The translations under genes and the position numbers were made by a program. From positions 1 through 53,984 of the forward strand of contig DARG01000014.1 in the NCBI GenBank assembly GCA_002503215.1: a DNA stretch of 53,984 nt. Reading direction: 5' to 3'. This DNA comes from Candidatus Parvarchaeota archaeon UBA446. Its GTDB lineage: Archaea; Nanobdellota; Nanobdellia; Parvarchaeales; Parvarchaeaceae. The notes under the pieces were generated by a model that made no database searches, was not told the DNA's origin, and saw only the letters and a program-made list of their open reading frames with translations. This document shows positions 17,235-25,611 of this stretch, piece after piece. Every line of letters begins with the position of its first letter. Position 1 is the first letter of the stretch.

Positions 17235-17318
17235 CGCCCAGGGAGGGATTCGAACCCTCAAGGGATTGCTCCCATAAGCTCTCCAGGCTTACGCGATGCC
17301 AGGTTACGCAACCTGAGC
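17235..17318 (-). tRNA. tRNA-Ser (GGA anticodon)
   Basis: An 84-base cloverleaf on the minus strand: acceptor GCTCAGG/CCTGGGC with one T-G pair, short D-stem GCG/CGC, anticodon stem TAAGC/GCTTA with loop CTGGAGA (anticodon GGA), long variable arm GGGA-GCAA-TCCC, T-arm GAGGG-TTCGAAT-CCCTC, and discriminator G as usual for Ser. There is no intron and CCA is not encoded. Confidence 0.93.
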
Positions 17319-17345
17319 TAACAGTATTATATATTTTAATCGGCA

Positions 17346-17355
17346 GTTTATAAAT
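17346..17355 (-). promoter_or_regulatory. Probable TATA box for tRNA-Ser
   Basis: ATTTATAAAC on the minus strand lies with its centre 32 bases before the tRNA 5' end, so transcription would start a few bases upstream of the mature end. Confidence 0.55.
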
Positions 17356-17406
17356 AAGTATCATAAATGCAATAAATATAAAAAACTAAACTAATATTAT
17401 AAAATT

Positions 17407-17781
17407 TTACTGTTTCATTACAGTAGCTATCTCATCCGAAGCCTTTTTTGATTCTAAAAGGATAAGCCCATAATTGGTGTTAGGATCTATCATTATAGTC
17501 AATATGGCGTCTGTTCCTGCCTGTACAGCAACAACACGTATATCCTTCGATTCAGCCACTACTCTATCTAAAGTATTCTTTGAACCTAATGATTTCAATG
17601 CTGTCTCTGCAGATCCAACCATAGATGCTAACATGGCTGCAAAAGTATTAGGATCTACATCTTCCGGCATTAAAGAAACCATTGGCAAACCATTAGCGGA
17701 TATAACTGCAGACGCTTTTATACCCCCAACTGTGCTTAATCTCTGCAAAATGCTTTTTAATTGATCAGATTTTGTAGCCAT
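17407..17781 (-). CDS. Roadblock/LC7 domain protein
   Basis: A 124-residue single-domain roadblock protein: IKASAVISANGLPMVSLMPEDVDPNTFAAM, cut here at family landmarks, with VAVQAGTDAILTIMI in the second half. The fold dimerises and regulates Ras-like GTPases: MglB acts on MglA and CvnB pairs with CvnD. Here it is the last gene of a cluster whose preceding gene, 30 bases upstream, ends in exactly such a GTPase. It is therefore probably that protein's partner or activator. The pairing rests on gene order. Confidence 0.85.
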   Translation of the reverse strand: MATKSDQLKSILQRLSTVGGIKASAVISANGLPMVSLMPEDVDPNTFAAMLASMVGSAETALKSLGSKNTLDRVVAESKDIRVVAVQAGTDAILTIMIDPNTNYGLILLESKKASDEIATVMKQ

Positions 17782-17811
17782 ATCTAATGTATAAAATACT
17801 TATTTAAATAA

Positions 17812-19050
17812 CTATGTCAACTGTTTGAACAGAGCTGACAATGCTGCTTCTATACCCTCCTTTTTTAATTTTGTAGGCTCGTTTGGGTCTATAGTTGATA
17901 AATCTTCAGCGAATGTCTGTACAAGAGTTATATTTTCGTCTAAGTGTAGTTTTTCTTTTATCTCATCTTTTTTCAGCGCACCTGGTAAATCTGCTTTATT
18001 AGCTACAACTACTACTGGCAGACCATATGTCTCAGTTCTTCTTAGCATTTCTATAGCTCTTGGAAATTCTTCCGGTTTTGTAGAATCCACCACCAAAAAT
18101 ACTCCTATGGCCTCTCCGCCTAACATTCTAAGTAAAGGATCGAACCTCTCTTGGCCAGGAGTACCAAATAAATCAGCTTGATAACCCATATAGTCTACAC
18201 TTCCGTGATCAAGTGCAACTGTTCCGCCGAGCTTATCTACACTTACAGCGTTCTTTGAAGCGCTGTGTATAAAAGAACTTTTCCCCGCATCTGTAGGGCC
18301 CGTAACCAATATCTTTGGAAAATAAACTTTTATTCCGCCAGGTTTTACCGCTTTAAACAAAACTGACGAGAAACTGTCTTTCTTTTCAACCCAATCACAA
18401 GATAAGACCGCAAAATATTGACCGAATATGACTCTTTTTTCTATGCCGTTTACCTCTACAGTCGAATTTATATTAGAAAATAGTTTATGCACTTTTTCTT
18501 TGTCATAACCCCAGTTTGTAAACAAAAATACTGCTGCCGAATTATTCTTTTGAACGGCATCTTTTATATCAGACACTAAAGAATCCACAAATTCAAAATC
18601 AAAAAAATCTATAAGAAGTGAAAGAGAATCCATCACAAGCAAACCATAACCCTTATCTAATTCCGAAAGTAATTTCGTTTTTAGCTCATTCTTATCATAT
18701 GGATTGCTTATAGCAAAAATGTGATCTGTTTCATTTGCTTTTATTCCAGTTATACCACTATACGCATCCATTATGAACATCTTATCACTTGAAGGAAGGT
18801 CATATTCCTTCATGTCTTCCATATAAGATTGAGGAGATGTTCTATTTAGAAATACGAGAGTTTTTACATCCGAGTTTATATTTTTATTTATTATTTGATA
18901 ACCAAACACTTCATTTCCTACTGAAGGAGAAGCGGCAATTAAAACTAGTTTTTTGGGAGGTATCCCTTTTAATTCTTCATCTAGTTTGGCTACACCAAAA
19001 TATGGATCGTAACTTTTATCAATGCCATCTAATCCTTTGTAGTTTACCAT
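17812..19050 (-). CDS. RecA/KaiC-like domain fused to a Ras-like small GTPase
   Basis: A 412-residue fusion. Residues 1-235 look like a KaiC/RadA core (LLVMDSLSLLIDFFDF as Walker B-like strand, AAVFLFTNWG), but the Walker A place reads AASPSVGNEVF, without GKT/S, so this half should not bind ATP normally. Residues 245-412 are a complete GTPase: G1 GPTDAGKSS (251-259), switch Thr277, G3 DLFGTPGQERF with catalytic Gln, G4 NKAD (351-354). The GTPase resembles the CvnD/COG2229 and MglA group. It lies between a KaiC-like gene and a roadblock gene. I know of no described role for this exact fusion. Confidence 0.85.
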   Translation of the reverse strand: MVNYKGLDGIDKSYDPYFGVAKLDEELKGIPPKKLVLIAASPSVGNEVFGYQIINKNINSDVKTLVFLNRTSPQSYMEDMKEYDLPSSDKMFIMDAYSGITGIKANETDHIFAISNPYDKNELKTKLLSELDKGYGLLVMDSLSLLIDFFDFEFVDSLVSDIKDAVQKNNSAAVFLFTNWGYDKEKVHKLFSNINSTVEVNGIEKRVIFGQYFAVLSCDWVEKKDSFSSVLFKAVKPGGIKVYFPKILVTGPTDAGKSSFIHSASKNAVSVDKLGGTVALDHGSVDYMGYQADLFGTPGQERFDPLLRMLGGEAIGVFLVVDSTKPEEFPRAIEMLRRTETYGLPVVVVANKADLPGALKKDEIKEKLHLDENITLVQTFAEDLSTIDPNEPTKLKKEGIEAALSALFKQLT

Positions 19051-19084
19051 GTAAATCTATAAATCTTTATACTTTTAAAGTTAT

Positions 19085-19753
19085 TCATTCTACCTCTTTA
19101 AATTCTAATACTTCTTTACTTGAACCTATTAATGTGAAATATCTTTTTCCATTATCAAGTTTTAAACTTATGACGGCATCGGAAAGATTTTTTATTGTCT
19201 CTATAACATCTGGAGCATGCATTGCTGTGTCTACCGAAAGTATTGTAGTAACGCCGGAAAGCTTTGCTTTTCCACATATAAACTGTAGAAATCTATAGAC
19301 TGTGACTGGACTGTTATACAACAATAAATTTGAAAGATTATCGATTATGTTTATAACTGGTTTTGCGTCTTTTATAAAATCACTGTTAACGCTGGAAAGT
19401 GCTACAGAAAGGCCGGTAAGATCCACTGGCCCGTTAAGTATTTTTGCGTACTTATTATCCGTCATACTAGGTGAATTTATTCTACTATAATCATCTAATA
19501 TCTTAAAATTGTTTTCGAGGTATTGATTTATTGGTATTCCTCTAGTATTAAACTCGTTTATTAAGTCAGAATATGATTTTGAAGTTAAGATGTAAGCTAT
19601 TGCATTTTTACTGACGAGAGAAGACTGAACTAATTTGTATATGAAATTTTCTTTTCCAGAATCTTTATCCCCGAGCAGTAAATATGTTTTCCTGTAATCT
19701 AATCCACCTGTAAGCTGGTCAAAAGAATTTAAACCTGTTTTTAGTCCTTCCAT
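19085..19753 (-). CDS. KaiC/RecA-like protein with degenerate Walker A
   Basis: A 222-residue single-domain KaiC-like protein: GLNSFDQLTGGLDYRKTYLLLGDKDSGKENF, where the P-loop keeps GK but has Glu instead of Thr/Ser. INIIDNLSNLLLY takes the Walker B position. It may bind nucleotide weakly or serve as a structural partner for the neighbouring fusion protein, as inactive ArlH-like paralogues do for motors. Four bases separate it from the preceding gene and 34 from the next, so it is in an operon with them. Confidence 0.75.
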   Translation of the reverse strand: MEGLKTGLNSFDQLTGGLDYRKTYLLLGDKDSGKENFIYKLVQSSLVSKNAIAYILTSKSYSDLINEFNTRGIPINQYLENNFKILDDYSRINSPSMTDNKYAKILNGPVDLTGLSVALSSVNSDFIKDAKPVINIIDNLSNLLLYNSPVTVYRFLQFICGKAKLSGVTTILSVDTAMHAPDVIETIKNLSDAVISLKLDNGKRYFTLIGSSKEVLEFKEVE

Positions 19754-19757
19754 ATCA

Positions 19758-20369
19758 TCAAACTAACTTTACTTTTTTAGATTTTACTCCTGCTGGAGAA
19801 TCGTCAACCTTTATAGATAAATCTATAGTTAATTCATCATTAATCTTTAAAAAGCTTATCTCCTCTTTTAATGACTCGTTTGCCGAGGTGTTAACAAATG
19901 GAAATAAATAATTCGAAAAACTTCTAAAAAGCTCTTTTTTTCCGCTTTTTTTAAGCATTATTGAAATATTGTCATTGCCATCTTGCGTTTCAACCAATTT
20001 AAAATAATCAGTGTCAATTACCATATCTGATATAGTATCGTGAGGCAAACCTTTTAAATCCTCTATTATTGGGTCAATGTTCTCATTAGGACCAAATTGT
20101 TTCGACACAGATTTTTGCTGGCCATGTTCTATAAAATCCATTGTTAGCTTTACTGCATTTATTAGGAAAAGCCGCATAAGTATGTTATATATTTTATATA
20201 TTTTTATAGAAAGAGGATGTTGAGCTTTTATTCTTATAACTCCTTCTTTATATTCCATACTTATATCTACTTTTTTATAGGCTACAAGCCCGCTTAATTT
20301 TGAAAGTCCAACATTACTATCATAGAAACCTTTAAGCTCATTTATCGCGTCAAAAACATCAACTTCCAT
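19758..20369 (-). CDS. Hypothetical protein of the GTPase cluster
   Basis: A 203-residue soluble protein with no family I recognise. It is a mix of short beta strands (SGLVAYKKVDISMEYKEG, VIRIKAQHPL) and helices, with a middle helix (IYKIYNILMRLFLINAVKL) that could be amphipathic or membrane-touching, and a C-terminal strand-rich part ending GVKSKKVKLV. It is the first gene of the KaiC-GTPase-roadblock run, four bases before the KaiC-like gene. It could be the input or effector of that switch. Confidence 0.6.
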   Translation of the reverse strand: MEVDVFDAINELKGFYDSNVGLSKLSGLVAYKKVDISMEYKEGVIRIKAQHPLSIKIYKIYNILMRLFLINAVKLTMDFIEHGQQKSVSKQFGPNENIDPIIEDLKGLPHDTISDMVIDTDYFKLVETQDGNDNISIMLKKSGKKELFRSFSNYLFPFVNTSANESLKEEISFLKINDELTIDLSIKVDDSPAGVKSKKVKLV

Positions 20370-20408
20370 TGTATTATTATAACCTTAAAGGATTTAAAAT
20401 TGATTGTA

Positions 20409-21053
20409 TCATATTTCACATGCACCTGTAGGAGCATTTGCTGGAGCATACAGTATTTTCTCATCCGGAAATATGGAAACGGCATTGCCATTAACCGATT
20501 CGATGACTGCAACATAACCCGCACAACCGGTACTTTCATTAAACCATGCCGAGATATTCTTTCCTTCGACTATAAACGTCGAATCTTCATTTATGTTCCC
20601 GCCTGACCTTACCCAATTTACATACTGCTGGTTTGTCATAACTGCAAAATAAGTGTCTACACTTGCATTGTATTCCATGTGAACCTTAAATGTATCAGGA
20701 ATTGTTAAAAATGAATAGGAGTCTGGTGCTACGCTTGATGGCTGATTCCACACTGTTATGTAAGGTTTATTGCCTAAAAACGAGAAAGGCGCAGCAGAAA
20801 CATTTTTATCATTAATTAAAAGAGTGGTGTTAGGATAATAAGAGAGTATTGATTTGTTTATTATTATGTTAACACCATTATTTGGCAGACAAAAGGGGCC
20901 GGAATTGTTTACAGCCAGTGCTGAATTTTTGAAATAACATGAATTAAAAACTAATATATGTGTCTTAAAAACGTAAAAAATCACTATTAATAAAAATATT
21001 AATAAAACGGCTGCAATTATGTTGCCGTAAATATTCCTCTTTTTTGAAGCCAT
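20409..21053 (-). CDS. Membrane-anchored extracellular protein, unknown
   Basis: A 214-residue protein with a basic N-terminus (MASKKRNIYGN), a single long hydrophobic helix (IIAAVLLIFLLIVIFYVF), and an outer domain of about 175 residues with four to five cysteines and several N-glycosylation sequons (NNSG, NTT, NVSA, NES). No catalytic motif is visible. It lies 39 bases upstream of the GTPase cluster on the same strand and could be co-transcribed with it. Confidence 0.65.
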   Translation of the reverse strand: MASKKRNIYGNIIAAVLLIFLLIVIFYVFKTHILVFNSCYFKNSALAVNNSGPFCLPNNGVNIIINKSILSYYPNTTLLINDKNVSAAPFSFLGNKPYITVWNQPSSVAPDSYSFLTIPDTFKVHMEYNASVDTYFAVMTNQQYVNWVRSGGNINEDSTFIVEGKNISAWFNESTGCAGYVAVIESVNGNAVSIFPDEKILYAPANAPTGACEI

Positions 21054-21216
21054 TTATAGATTAAATGATAAAAGAATAAAAAGCTTATGTATCCCGCCGA
21101 TTACCTATAAATAAGTAAGAATTATTTTAACTAATAGAGAAATATAATAAATAATTTTGTTTATTAATTAAATAAACCGCAGTTTCTTTTAAGTATAGGA
21201 GCTTAATTTAAACTAT

Positions 21217-21585
21217 TTAAGGACAAAATACTTGAGCACCGGAAGCACCACTATATCCCAAAGTAGACCCATTACTTAAAGCGATTGTGGTTGTATTAGT
21301 ACCTGGAGCAACCGCCAAGTCAGAATAGCAGTGATATGTACCTGCACCACTAGGGTTAGGAGTTGTCAAAGAACACCACTCGCTCTCACCTAAACTGGCA
21401 GGAACTGTAGTTGAATATGTACTGCACTGAGTTGAAAACGATGAAAGGCTTGAAGGAGTTACTGGAGACAATGCCTTAAAACCTCCCAAAACAAATGTTA
21501 TAAGAAGTACAAGTATTAAGATACCCACTGCAATTAATATAATTGTGTTTATTGGAAGTCCCTGTGCCTTCAAACCAAATTTCAT
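21217..21585 (-). CDS. Pilin-like class III signal protein
   Basis: A 122-residue precursor starting MKFGLKAQGLPINTI and continuing into a 20-residue hydrophobic helix (ILIAVGILILVLLITFVL). The outer part is Ser/Thr/Gly-rich with four cysteines (QCSTYS, EWCSL, YHCYS, VFCP) that could pair in disulfides. Layout and size match small archaeal pilins cleaved by a prepilin peptidase. It is on the same strand as the GTPase cluster with a 163-base gap after it. Confidence 0.68.
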   Translation of the reverse strand: MKFGLKAQGLPINTIILIAVGILILVLLITFVLGGFKALSPVTPSSLSSFSTQCSTYSTTVPASLGESEWCSLTTPNPSGAGTYHCYSDLAVAPGTNTTTIALSNGSTLGYSGASGAQVFCP

Positions 21586-21695
21586 ATTCTTTTATATAAT
21601 TCGTAGTATTTAAATATTACTTTATTTATACTTTTTACATACGATAAACACAGAAATAAAAGTTTATTAATATGCAATTTATAAAATAAACATTT

Positions 21696-21968
21696 ATGTA
21701 TCTAACAAGACTAGTAATAGACGCGGTAAAGCCGTTAGGAGAGTATAATATAATCGATTTGGCCAACGACATGGCAAAACATATACGGAACGGAGATGTT
21801 TTTATAAAAGTCGTTGAAGTGGATATCCATACAGAAGGTTTAAAAATAGTCATTGAGGGTGCTAAGATAAACTTTGAAGGCGTACAAAAGGCCCTTAAGG
21901 ACAGAGGAGCTGTAATAAACAGTCTTGACGAAGCCACAGTAAGTTCTAATGGAAAGAACAAAAAGTAG
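21696..21968 (+). CDS. DUF211 family protein
   Basis: A 90-residue ferredoxin-like-fold protein of the archaeal DUF211 family: TRLVIDAVKPLGEYNIIDLA, IKVVEVDIHTEGLKIVIEG, DRGAVINSLDEATVS. These proteins form oligomers and may bind metal or act as sensors, but no reaction is known. The stop overlaps the next gene by 20 bases, so the two are co-translated and probably act together. Confidence 0.8.
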   Translation: MYLTRLVIDAVKPLGEYNIIDLANDMAKHIRNGDVFIKVVEVDIHTEGLKIVIEGAKINFEGVQKALKDRGAVINSLDEATVSSNGKNKK

Positions 21969-22500
21969 ATATATAATACTCGGATTAAGTGATGGACTTT
22001 TTCTTGGTCTAGGTATTTCCTTAGGAATATCCTTTTTCCATAGCTACAACCTTACTTTTGCATCAATATTATTAGTAGGTGTAACTGGTTCACTTTCTAA
22101 TTTTTTCTCCACTTATAATGCGGAGAACTTTGTTATGGGATTACAGATAAAAGAATATGGAAAAGTAATGTTTGCAAGGGATTACAACCCACATAAGATA
22201 ACCAAAATGAAGAAATTCAAAAACCTAACTTATTCGGAGATAAGCTTTATTTCTACATTAATTGGAAGCTTTATTGTCCTTTTACCTTATCTTGCATTCT
22301 TTTTTATAAAATTAAAGCAAAACTTTTCTGCAAGTATTATATCACTAGTAATAAGCTTAATAATCCTTGCATATATAGGTGGTTATTCTATTGAAAACAA
22401 AAAAGAAAGGATAAAAGAAGGTGTAAAAACCGCTGGTATAGGACTTATGATAGCATTAGTTAGTGCGGCTATTGGGATATTAATAAACACATTTATTTAG
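21949..22500 (+). CDS. VIT1/CCC1-family membrane protein
   Basis: A 183-residue membrane protein related to vacuolar iron/manganese transporters: GLSDGLFLGLGISLGIS as helix 1, GSLSNFFSTYNAENFV as the conserved small-residue helix 2 end, then a cytoplasmic loop and three more helices. It is the archaeal short form. Metal export is the family role, and the ion is not readable. It overlaps the DUF211 gene by 20 bases and converges on the nucleotidyltransferase gene with an 8-base overlap. Confidence 0.72.
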   Translation: MERTKSRYIILGLSDGLFLGLGISLGISFFHSYNLTFASILLVGVTGSLSNFFSTYNAENFVMGLQIKEYGKVMFARDYNPHKITKMKKFKNLTYSEISFISTLIGSFIVLLPYLAFFFIKLKQNFSASIISLVISLIILAYIGGYSIENKKERIKEGVKTAGIGLMIALVSAAIGILINTFI

Positions 22501-23275
22501 ATTTTGAAAGTTCTGTCATTTTAGAATTGAAACCCTTACCTTTTATCAGTAATTCCTGTACTTTCTCTCCTGTTATCTCTATTTTTTCTCCATGGAATAA
22601 CTGTTTGCCTAAGTTGAATATTTCTAAAAAAACATCGATTTCTTTTTTAGTTATAATGCTTCTTTTCTCTAATTTATCCAGCATTTCTGGTATTACTTCT
22701 GGAGAAGGAGGTATCTCTCCCTGTCGCATTATAGCTGACTGAGCTGAATTTACAACACTCCAATAAATATCAGTTACTGCTCCTGCTAGTTTTAATTTGG
22801 CAGAATTTGCATATAATTCACTTCTTGTAAGCGATGCATATATAGATTCTTCCGTAGGTTTTATTTCTCCCATGTTCAAAAGGGCTTGCAATGGTTCAAA
22901 GTAGCCGGTATCTATAAGTGGTACTCCATATTTCAATACATTTACTGATACGGGATCTGCTGCTAAGACTCCTCTCCAAAAGGCTGTAAGCGTAACAAAA
23001 TTTATATGAAGTTTTACCGTGCTTTCATTGACCAATTTGTCTACATCCGAGAATATAAGCGCCTGAGTCTTCTCGTCTAATTTATTGAGGACATCATCCA
23101 TAACTACCATAAGATCTACATCACTTTTTTCGGTCTCTTTCCCCTTACTGTAAGAACCAAATAAAGTTATTGTTTTCATCACTTTTGGATATTTTCCAAA
23201 TAGTTCTTTGGCAAATTTATATGCCGCATCGTATCCTTTCAATTCAAGTCTTCCTTGATCATTTTTCTCTTCCAT
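22493..23275 (-). CDS. MNT-type nucleotidyltransferase with helical C-terminal domain
   Basis: A 260-residue protein. The N-terminal minimal nucleotidyltransferase has the Pol-beta signature TLFGSYSKGKETEKSDVDLMVV, with Gly-Ser and the Asp-x-Asp metal pair, plus a third Asp/His region (KLHINFVTL). From about residue 130 a helical domain follows that resembles HEPN-like partners but lacks an RxxxxH active site. It may transfer AMP or another nucleotide to a protein or RNA. Its ATG shares one base with the stop of the upstream TIM-barrel gene, so the two products are coupled. Confidence 0.75.
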   Translation of the reverse strand: MEEKNDQGRLELKGYDAAYKFAKELFGKYPKVMKTITLFGSYSKGKETEKSDVDLMVVMDDVLNKLDEKTQALIFSDVDKLVNESTVKLHINFVTLTAFWRGVLAADPVSVNVLKYGVPLIDTGYFEPLQALLNMGEIKPTEESIYASLTRSELYANSAKLKLAGAVTDIYWSVVNSAQSAIMRQGEIPPSPEVIPEMLDKLEKRSIITKKEIDVFLEIFNLGKQLFHGEKIEITGEKVQELLIKGKGFNSKMTELSKSK

Positions 23276-24999
23276 TAATTCATTGGCACCCCTGAAAAGG
23301 TCTGATTTCCTTTATTGTCCATATATCCTCCACCGCCTGGTGATATCCCTGAAAAACCGCTGTATGGGAACATGTCTTGCTTTAGACCAAGATTTGAATA
23401 TGAGGAATAATCTCCGATTAACGAAGAATATGGCTGACCCAAATAAGAAGGCAGCGAAACGTAGGGAGTATTACCATATATCGGTGCGCCCATGTATTGC
23501 AGTGATTGTACGGTTCCGGCTTCTAATCCTCCCAAACCTCCAAATACTTCCATTATGGCAGGTACATCTAACCCTTTCTCCATCATTGCATCATAAACCT
23601 CTTTTATAGGCGCATTACCCTGACCCAAAGGAAGGTGAGAATCTCTATTACCCATATTGTCATTTAAGTGATATCTTTTAAGATATTCTGCTGCAGATTT
23701 TGACATATCCACTATATCCTTATCGGAATATGGCTCGCCTGTTTTCGGATTTATATATGACTTAAAGACATTTACATGACCTATATCCAAATTTATACCT
23801 ATAAGTTCACTACTTATCCTTTCAGCTTCTCTGCTCGACAAATGCTCCTTTTGCTGAAGCTCTTTTGCAAATTCTTGTCTGGCTATTCTCACGGATTCTG
23901 CAGTGTCTTTTGGATTACTAAGAGACATTTCGGGAGACATTGGATTTTCAACCAGTATAAGCGGCTTTGAGTCTGTATTCTTATATGAGAACATAGCCGC
24001 TTTTGCTATGCCTTCTGCAGCAAGTTTAGGTGCAATATTATCATAAGGTATAAATCGTTTATCTAGATTATTTTCTCTTATCTTTAATTCTTCATATTCT
24101 TGTTCTGTAGAATCAAGCATTCTCTCTATATCCTCCAATTCGCGTTTTATGTTGTTCAATTCCGCTACATTAGAACTTGCTTTAGCACGAGCCTGCCTAG
24201 ACAGAGCCTCCAGCTTGTTATATTCAAGATTTCTCCGAGTAAGATTAATATTCGCTCTTTCCTTATTAAATTGTTGCGAAAATTTTTCTTTTTGAAATTC
24301 AAATGACCCTTCTGGCTTTAATATGACTTTTCCGTCATCTGAGATAAATCCTAATTGTTTACCCCCTTTGCTGCCAAATATCTTATCATAAAATTCCTTC
24401 CCATACAATCCTATAAATTTTTCTTTTGCTGCAGTTTTTATTTCATCTGGATTGTTTATGTTTGTAGTATCTATACCAAGATTGATATCTTGACCCTGCG
24501 CTTGTATTATCTTATTCTCCTCAGAATCATAAATTGAATAAACCAAATTTTTATCTGGGTCTGAAAAGTTATCAGAAGAAGCATGGAATATTACAGGTAT
24601 ATTTTGTCTACCGACCTTTTTACCTATATCATCAGCAAACTGAAGAGCAGTACCTATCTCTCTGTCAACCATATGCTCATAGATCTGTTCTTTTTTTCCG
24701 GACTGCGGATTTAAACCTGAAAAATTCAAAGCCCATGGTGCATGCACGCTTAAATCAATGTCGTTTACCTTAGCCAAATTGGCTATGGCCTCTCTTTCTG
24801 TTTTACTTATAGTATCTGCAGCGTTTCCTTGTTCTCCACCCAAGCCATAGACACTAGCTATATCTACTTCGACCATCCTTGCGCCACTGCGCAATACTTT
24901 AGAGAATTCTTCTAACTGGTTCCTTTCACCTATAGATACTCCAAACTGAACTTTATTGAAAGGATCATTAAACTTGTTATTCAGCATGTAATCGGTCAT
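23275..24999 (-). CDS. Endonuclease IV/xylose isomerase-like TIM barrel with coiled-coil insert
   Basis: A 574-residue protein. Barrel parts lie at about 15-145 and 325-490, with likely metal ligands H86 (SVHAP), H139 (IFHAS), E351 (LVENP), D405 and H408 (LDIGHV), H444 (RYHLND) and E483 (IMEVFG), matching the AP-endonuclease-2 superfamily. Between them sits an insert of about 170 residues, with a long coiled coil at roughly 230-315. The last 80 residues are Tyr/Ser/Gly/Pro-rich and probably disordered. It is coupled to the nucleotidyltransferase gene. DNA repair or sugar-phosphate isomerisation are both possible. Confidence 0.75.
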   Translation of the reverse strand: MTDYMLNNKFNDPFNKVQFGVSIGERNQLEEFSKVLRSGARMVEVDIASVYGLGGEQGNAADTISKTEREAIANLAKVNDIDLSVHAPWALNFSGLNPQSGKKEQIYEHMVDREIGTALQFADDIGKKVGRQNIPVIFHASSDNFSDPDKNLVYSIYDSEENKIIQAQGQDINLGIDTTNINNPDEIKTAAKEKFIGLYGKEFYDKIFGSKGGKQLGFISDDGKVILKPEGSFEFQKEKFSQQFNKERANINLTRRNLEYNKLEALSRQARAKASSNVAELNNIKRELEDIERMLDSTEQEYEELKIRENNLDKRFIPYDNIAPKLAAEGIAKAAMFSYKNTDSKPLILVENPMSPEMSLSNPKDTAESVRIARQEFAKELQQKEHLSSREAERISSELIGINLDIGHVNVFKSYINPKTGEPYSDKDIVDMSKSAAEYLKRYHLNDNMGNRDSHLPLGQGNAPIKEVYDAMMEKGLDVPAIMEVFGGLGGLEAGTVQSLQYMGAPIYGNTPYVSLPSYLGQPYSSLIGDYSSYSNLGLKQDMFPYSGFSGISPGGGGYMDNKGNQTFSGVPMN

Positions 25000-25047
25000 A
25001 TATTAGTATTAATCCCTCTAAGATAAATGCTTTTTTATATCTTTAAA

Positions 25048-25611
25048 TCATGGATAACCGCTCACGTTATAAACGTACTTTGAGATTATTGATGCTAGGA
25101 AGTAAGTATCGCTGCTCCCAAGTACCAGGTAGTTACCGCTCTTTAGCTTTATTATTATGTCCGTGCTGTTACTTGAGACCACATATGCATTGGCGTTGTT
25201 GCTAAGAAGAAATTTACCTGCATTTATATTGCCTATACTGGTACCTCCTGTCCTTACAGATAAGGTTAGATTACCGCTTAATATATTACTTACATATGCG
25301 CTTGCAATATCCCCAGAGGTTACATTTATATTGCCTCCTGCTATCGCAGGACCTGACACGTAGATATACCCAGTATTCACAGTAACCTTATAAGAGGTAC
25401 CAATAGCAAAAAATAGGATTATGCCTAAAGCGATTACTGCCAAGCCAATTCCTACCGTAATTTGTGAAGTTGTCTTTATACCTTTGGTATTCTCATTCTT
25501 TTTTCTACCGAAAAATCCAAGTAATATGATTATTAAACCAATGATAATTGGGAGTATAAGGAATATTAAGCTTACACTATCCGCCGATATAACGAAATTA
25601 TATACCATCAT
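25048..25611 (-). CDS. Membrane protein with two helices and an outer domain
   Basis: A 187-residue protein: helix 1 (LIFLILPIIIGLIIILLGFF), a basic cytoplasmic loop GRKKNENTKG, helix 2 (ITVGIGLAVIALGIILFFAI), then a beta-rich domain of about 110 residues with repeating strands (SYKVTVNTGYIYVSG, IIIKLKSGNYLVLGS). The latter looks like a bacterial-PH-like or similar small barrel. It overlaps the upstream zinc-ribbon gene by 4 bases, so the pair is coupled. Function unknown. Confidence 0.65.
   Translation of the reverse strand: MMVYNFVISADSVSLIFLILPIIIGLIIILLGFFGRKKNENTKGIKTTSQITVGIGLAVIALGIILFFAIGTSYKVTVNTGYIYVSGPAIAGGNINVTSGDIASAYVSNILSGNLTLSVRTGGTSIGNINAGKFLLSNNANAYVVSSNSTDIIIKLKSGNYLVLGSSDTYFLASIISKYVYNVSGYP

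Noticed and set aside
17235..17318. Possible split or intron-interrupted tRNA
   Set aside because: The GCTC...GAGC pairing first suggested a D-loop intron. Using GCTCAGG as acceptor gives a normal tRNA-Ser with a long variable arm and no insertion.
18789..19298. 169-codon plus-strand open frame opposite the KaiC-like genes
   Set aside because: It lies antisense across two genes with clear domain motifs, has unlikely composition (His/Leu/Phe-rich) and no ribosome site. It is a shadow frame.
22493..23275. HEPN-MNT toxin-antitoxin pair
   Set aside because: The helical domain is in the same protein as the nucleotidyltransferase, lacks the RxxxxH ribonuclease motif, and the neighbour is a metalloenzyme rather than a HEPN toxin.
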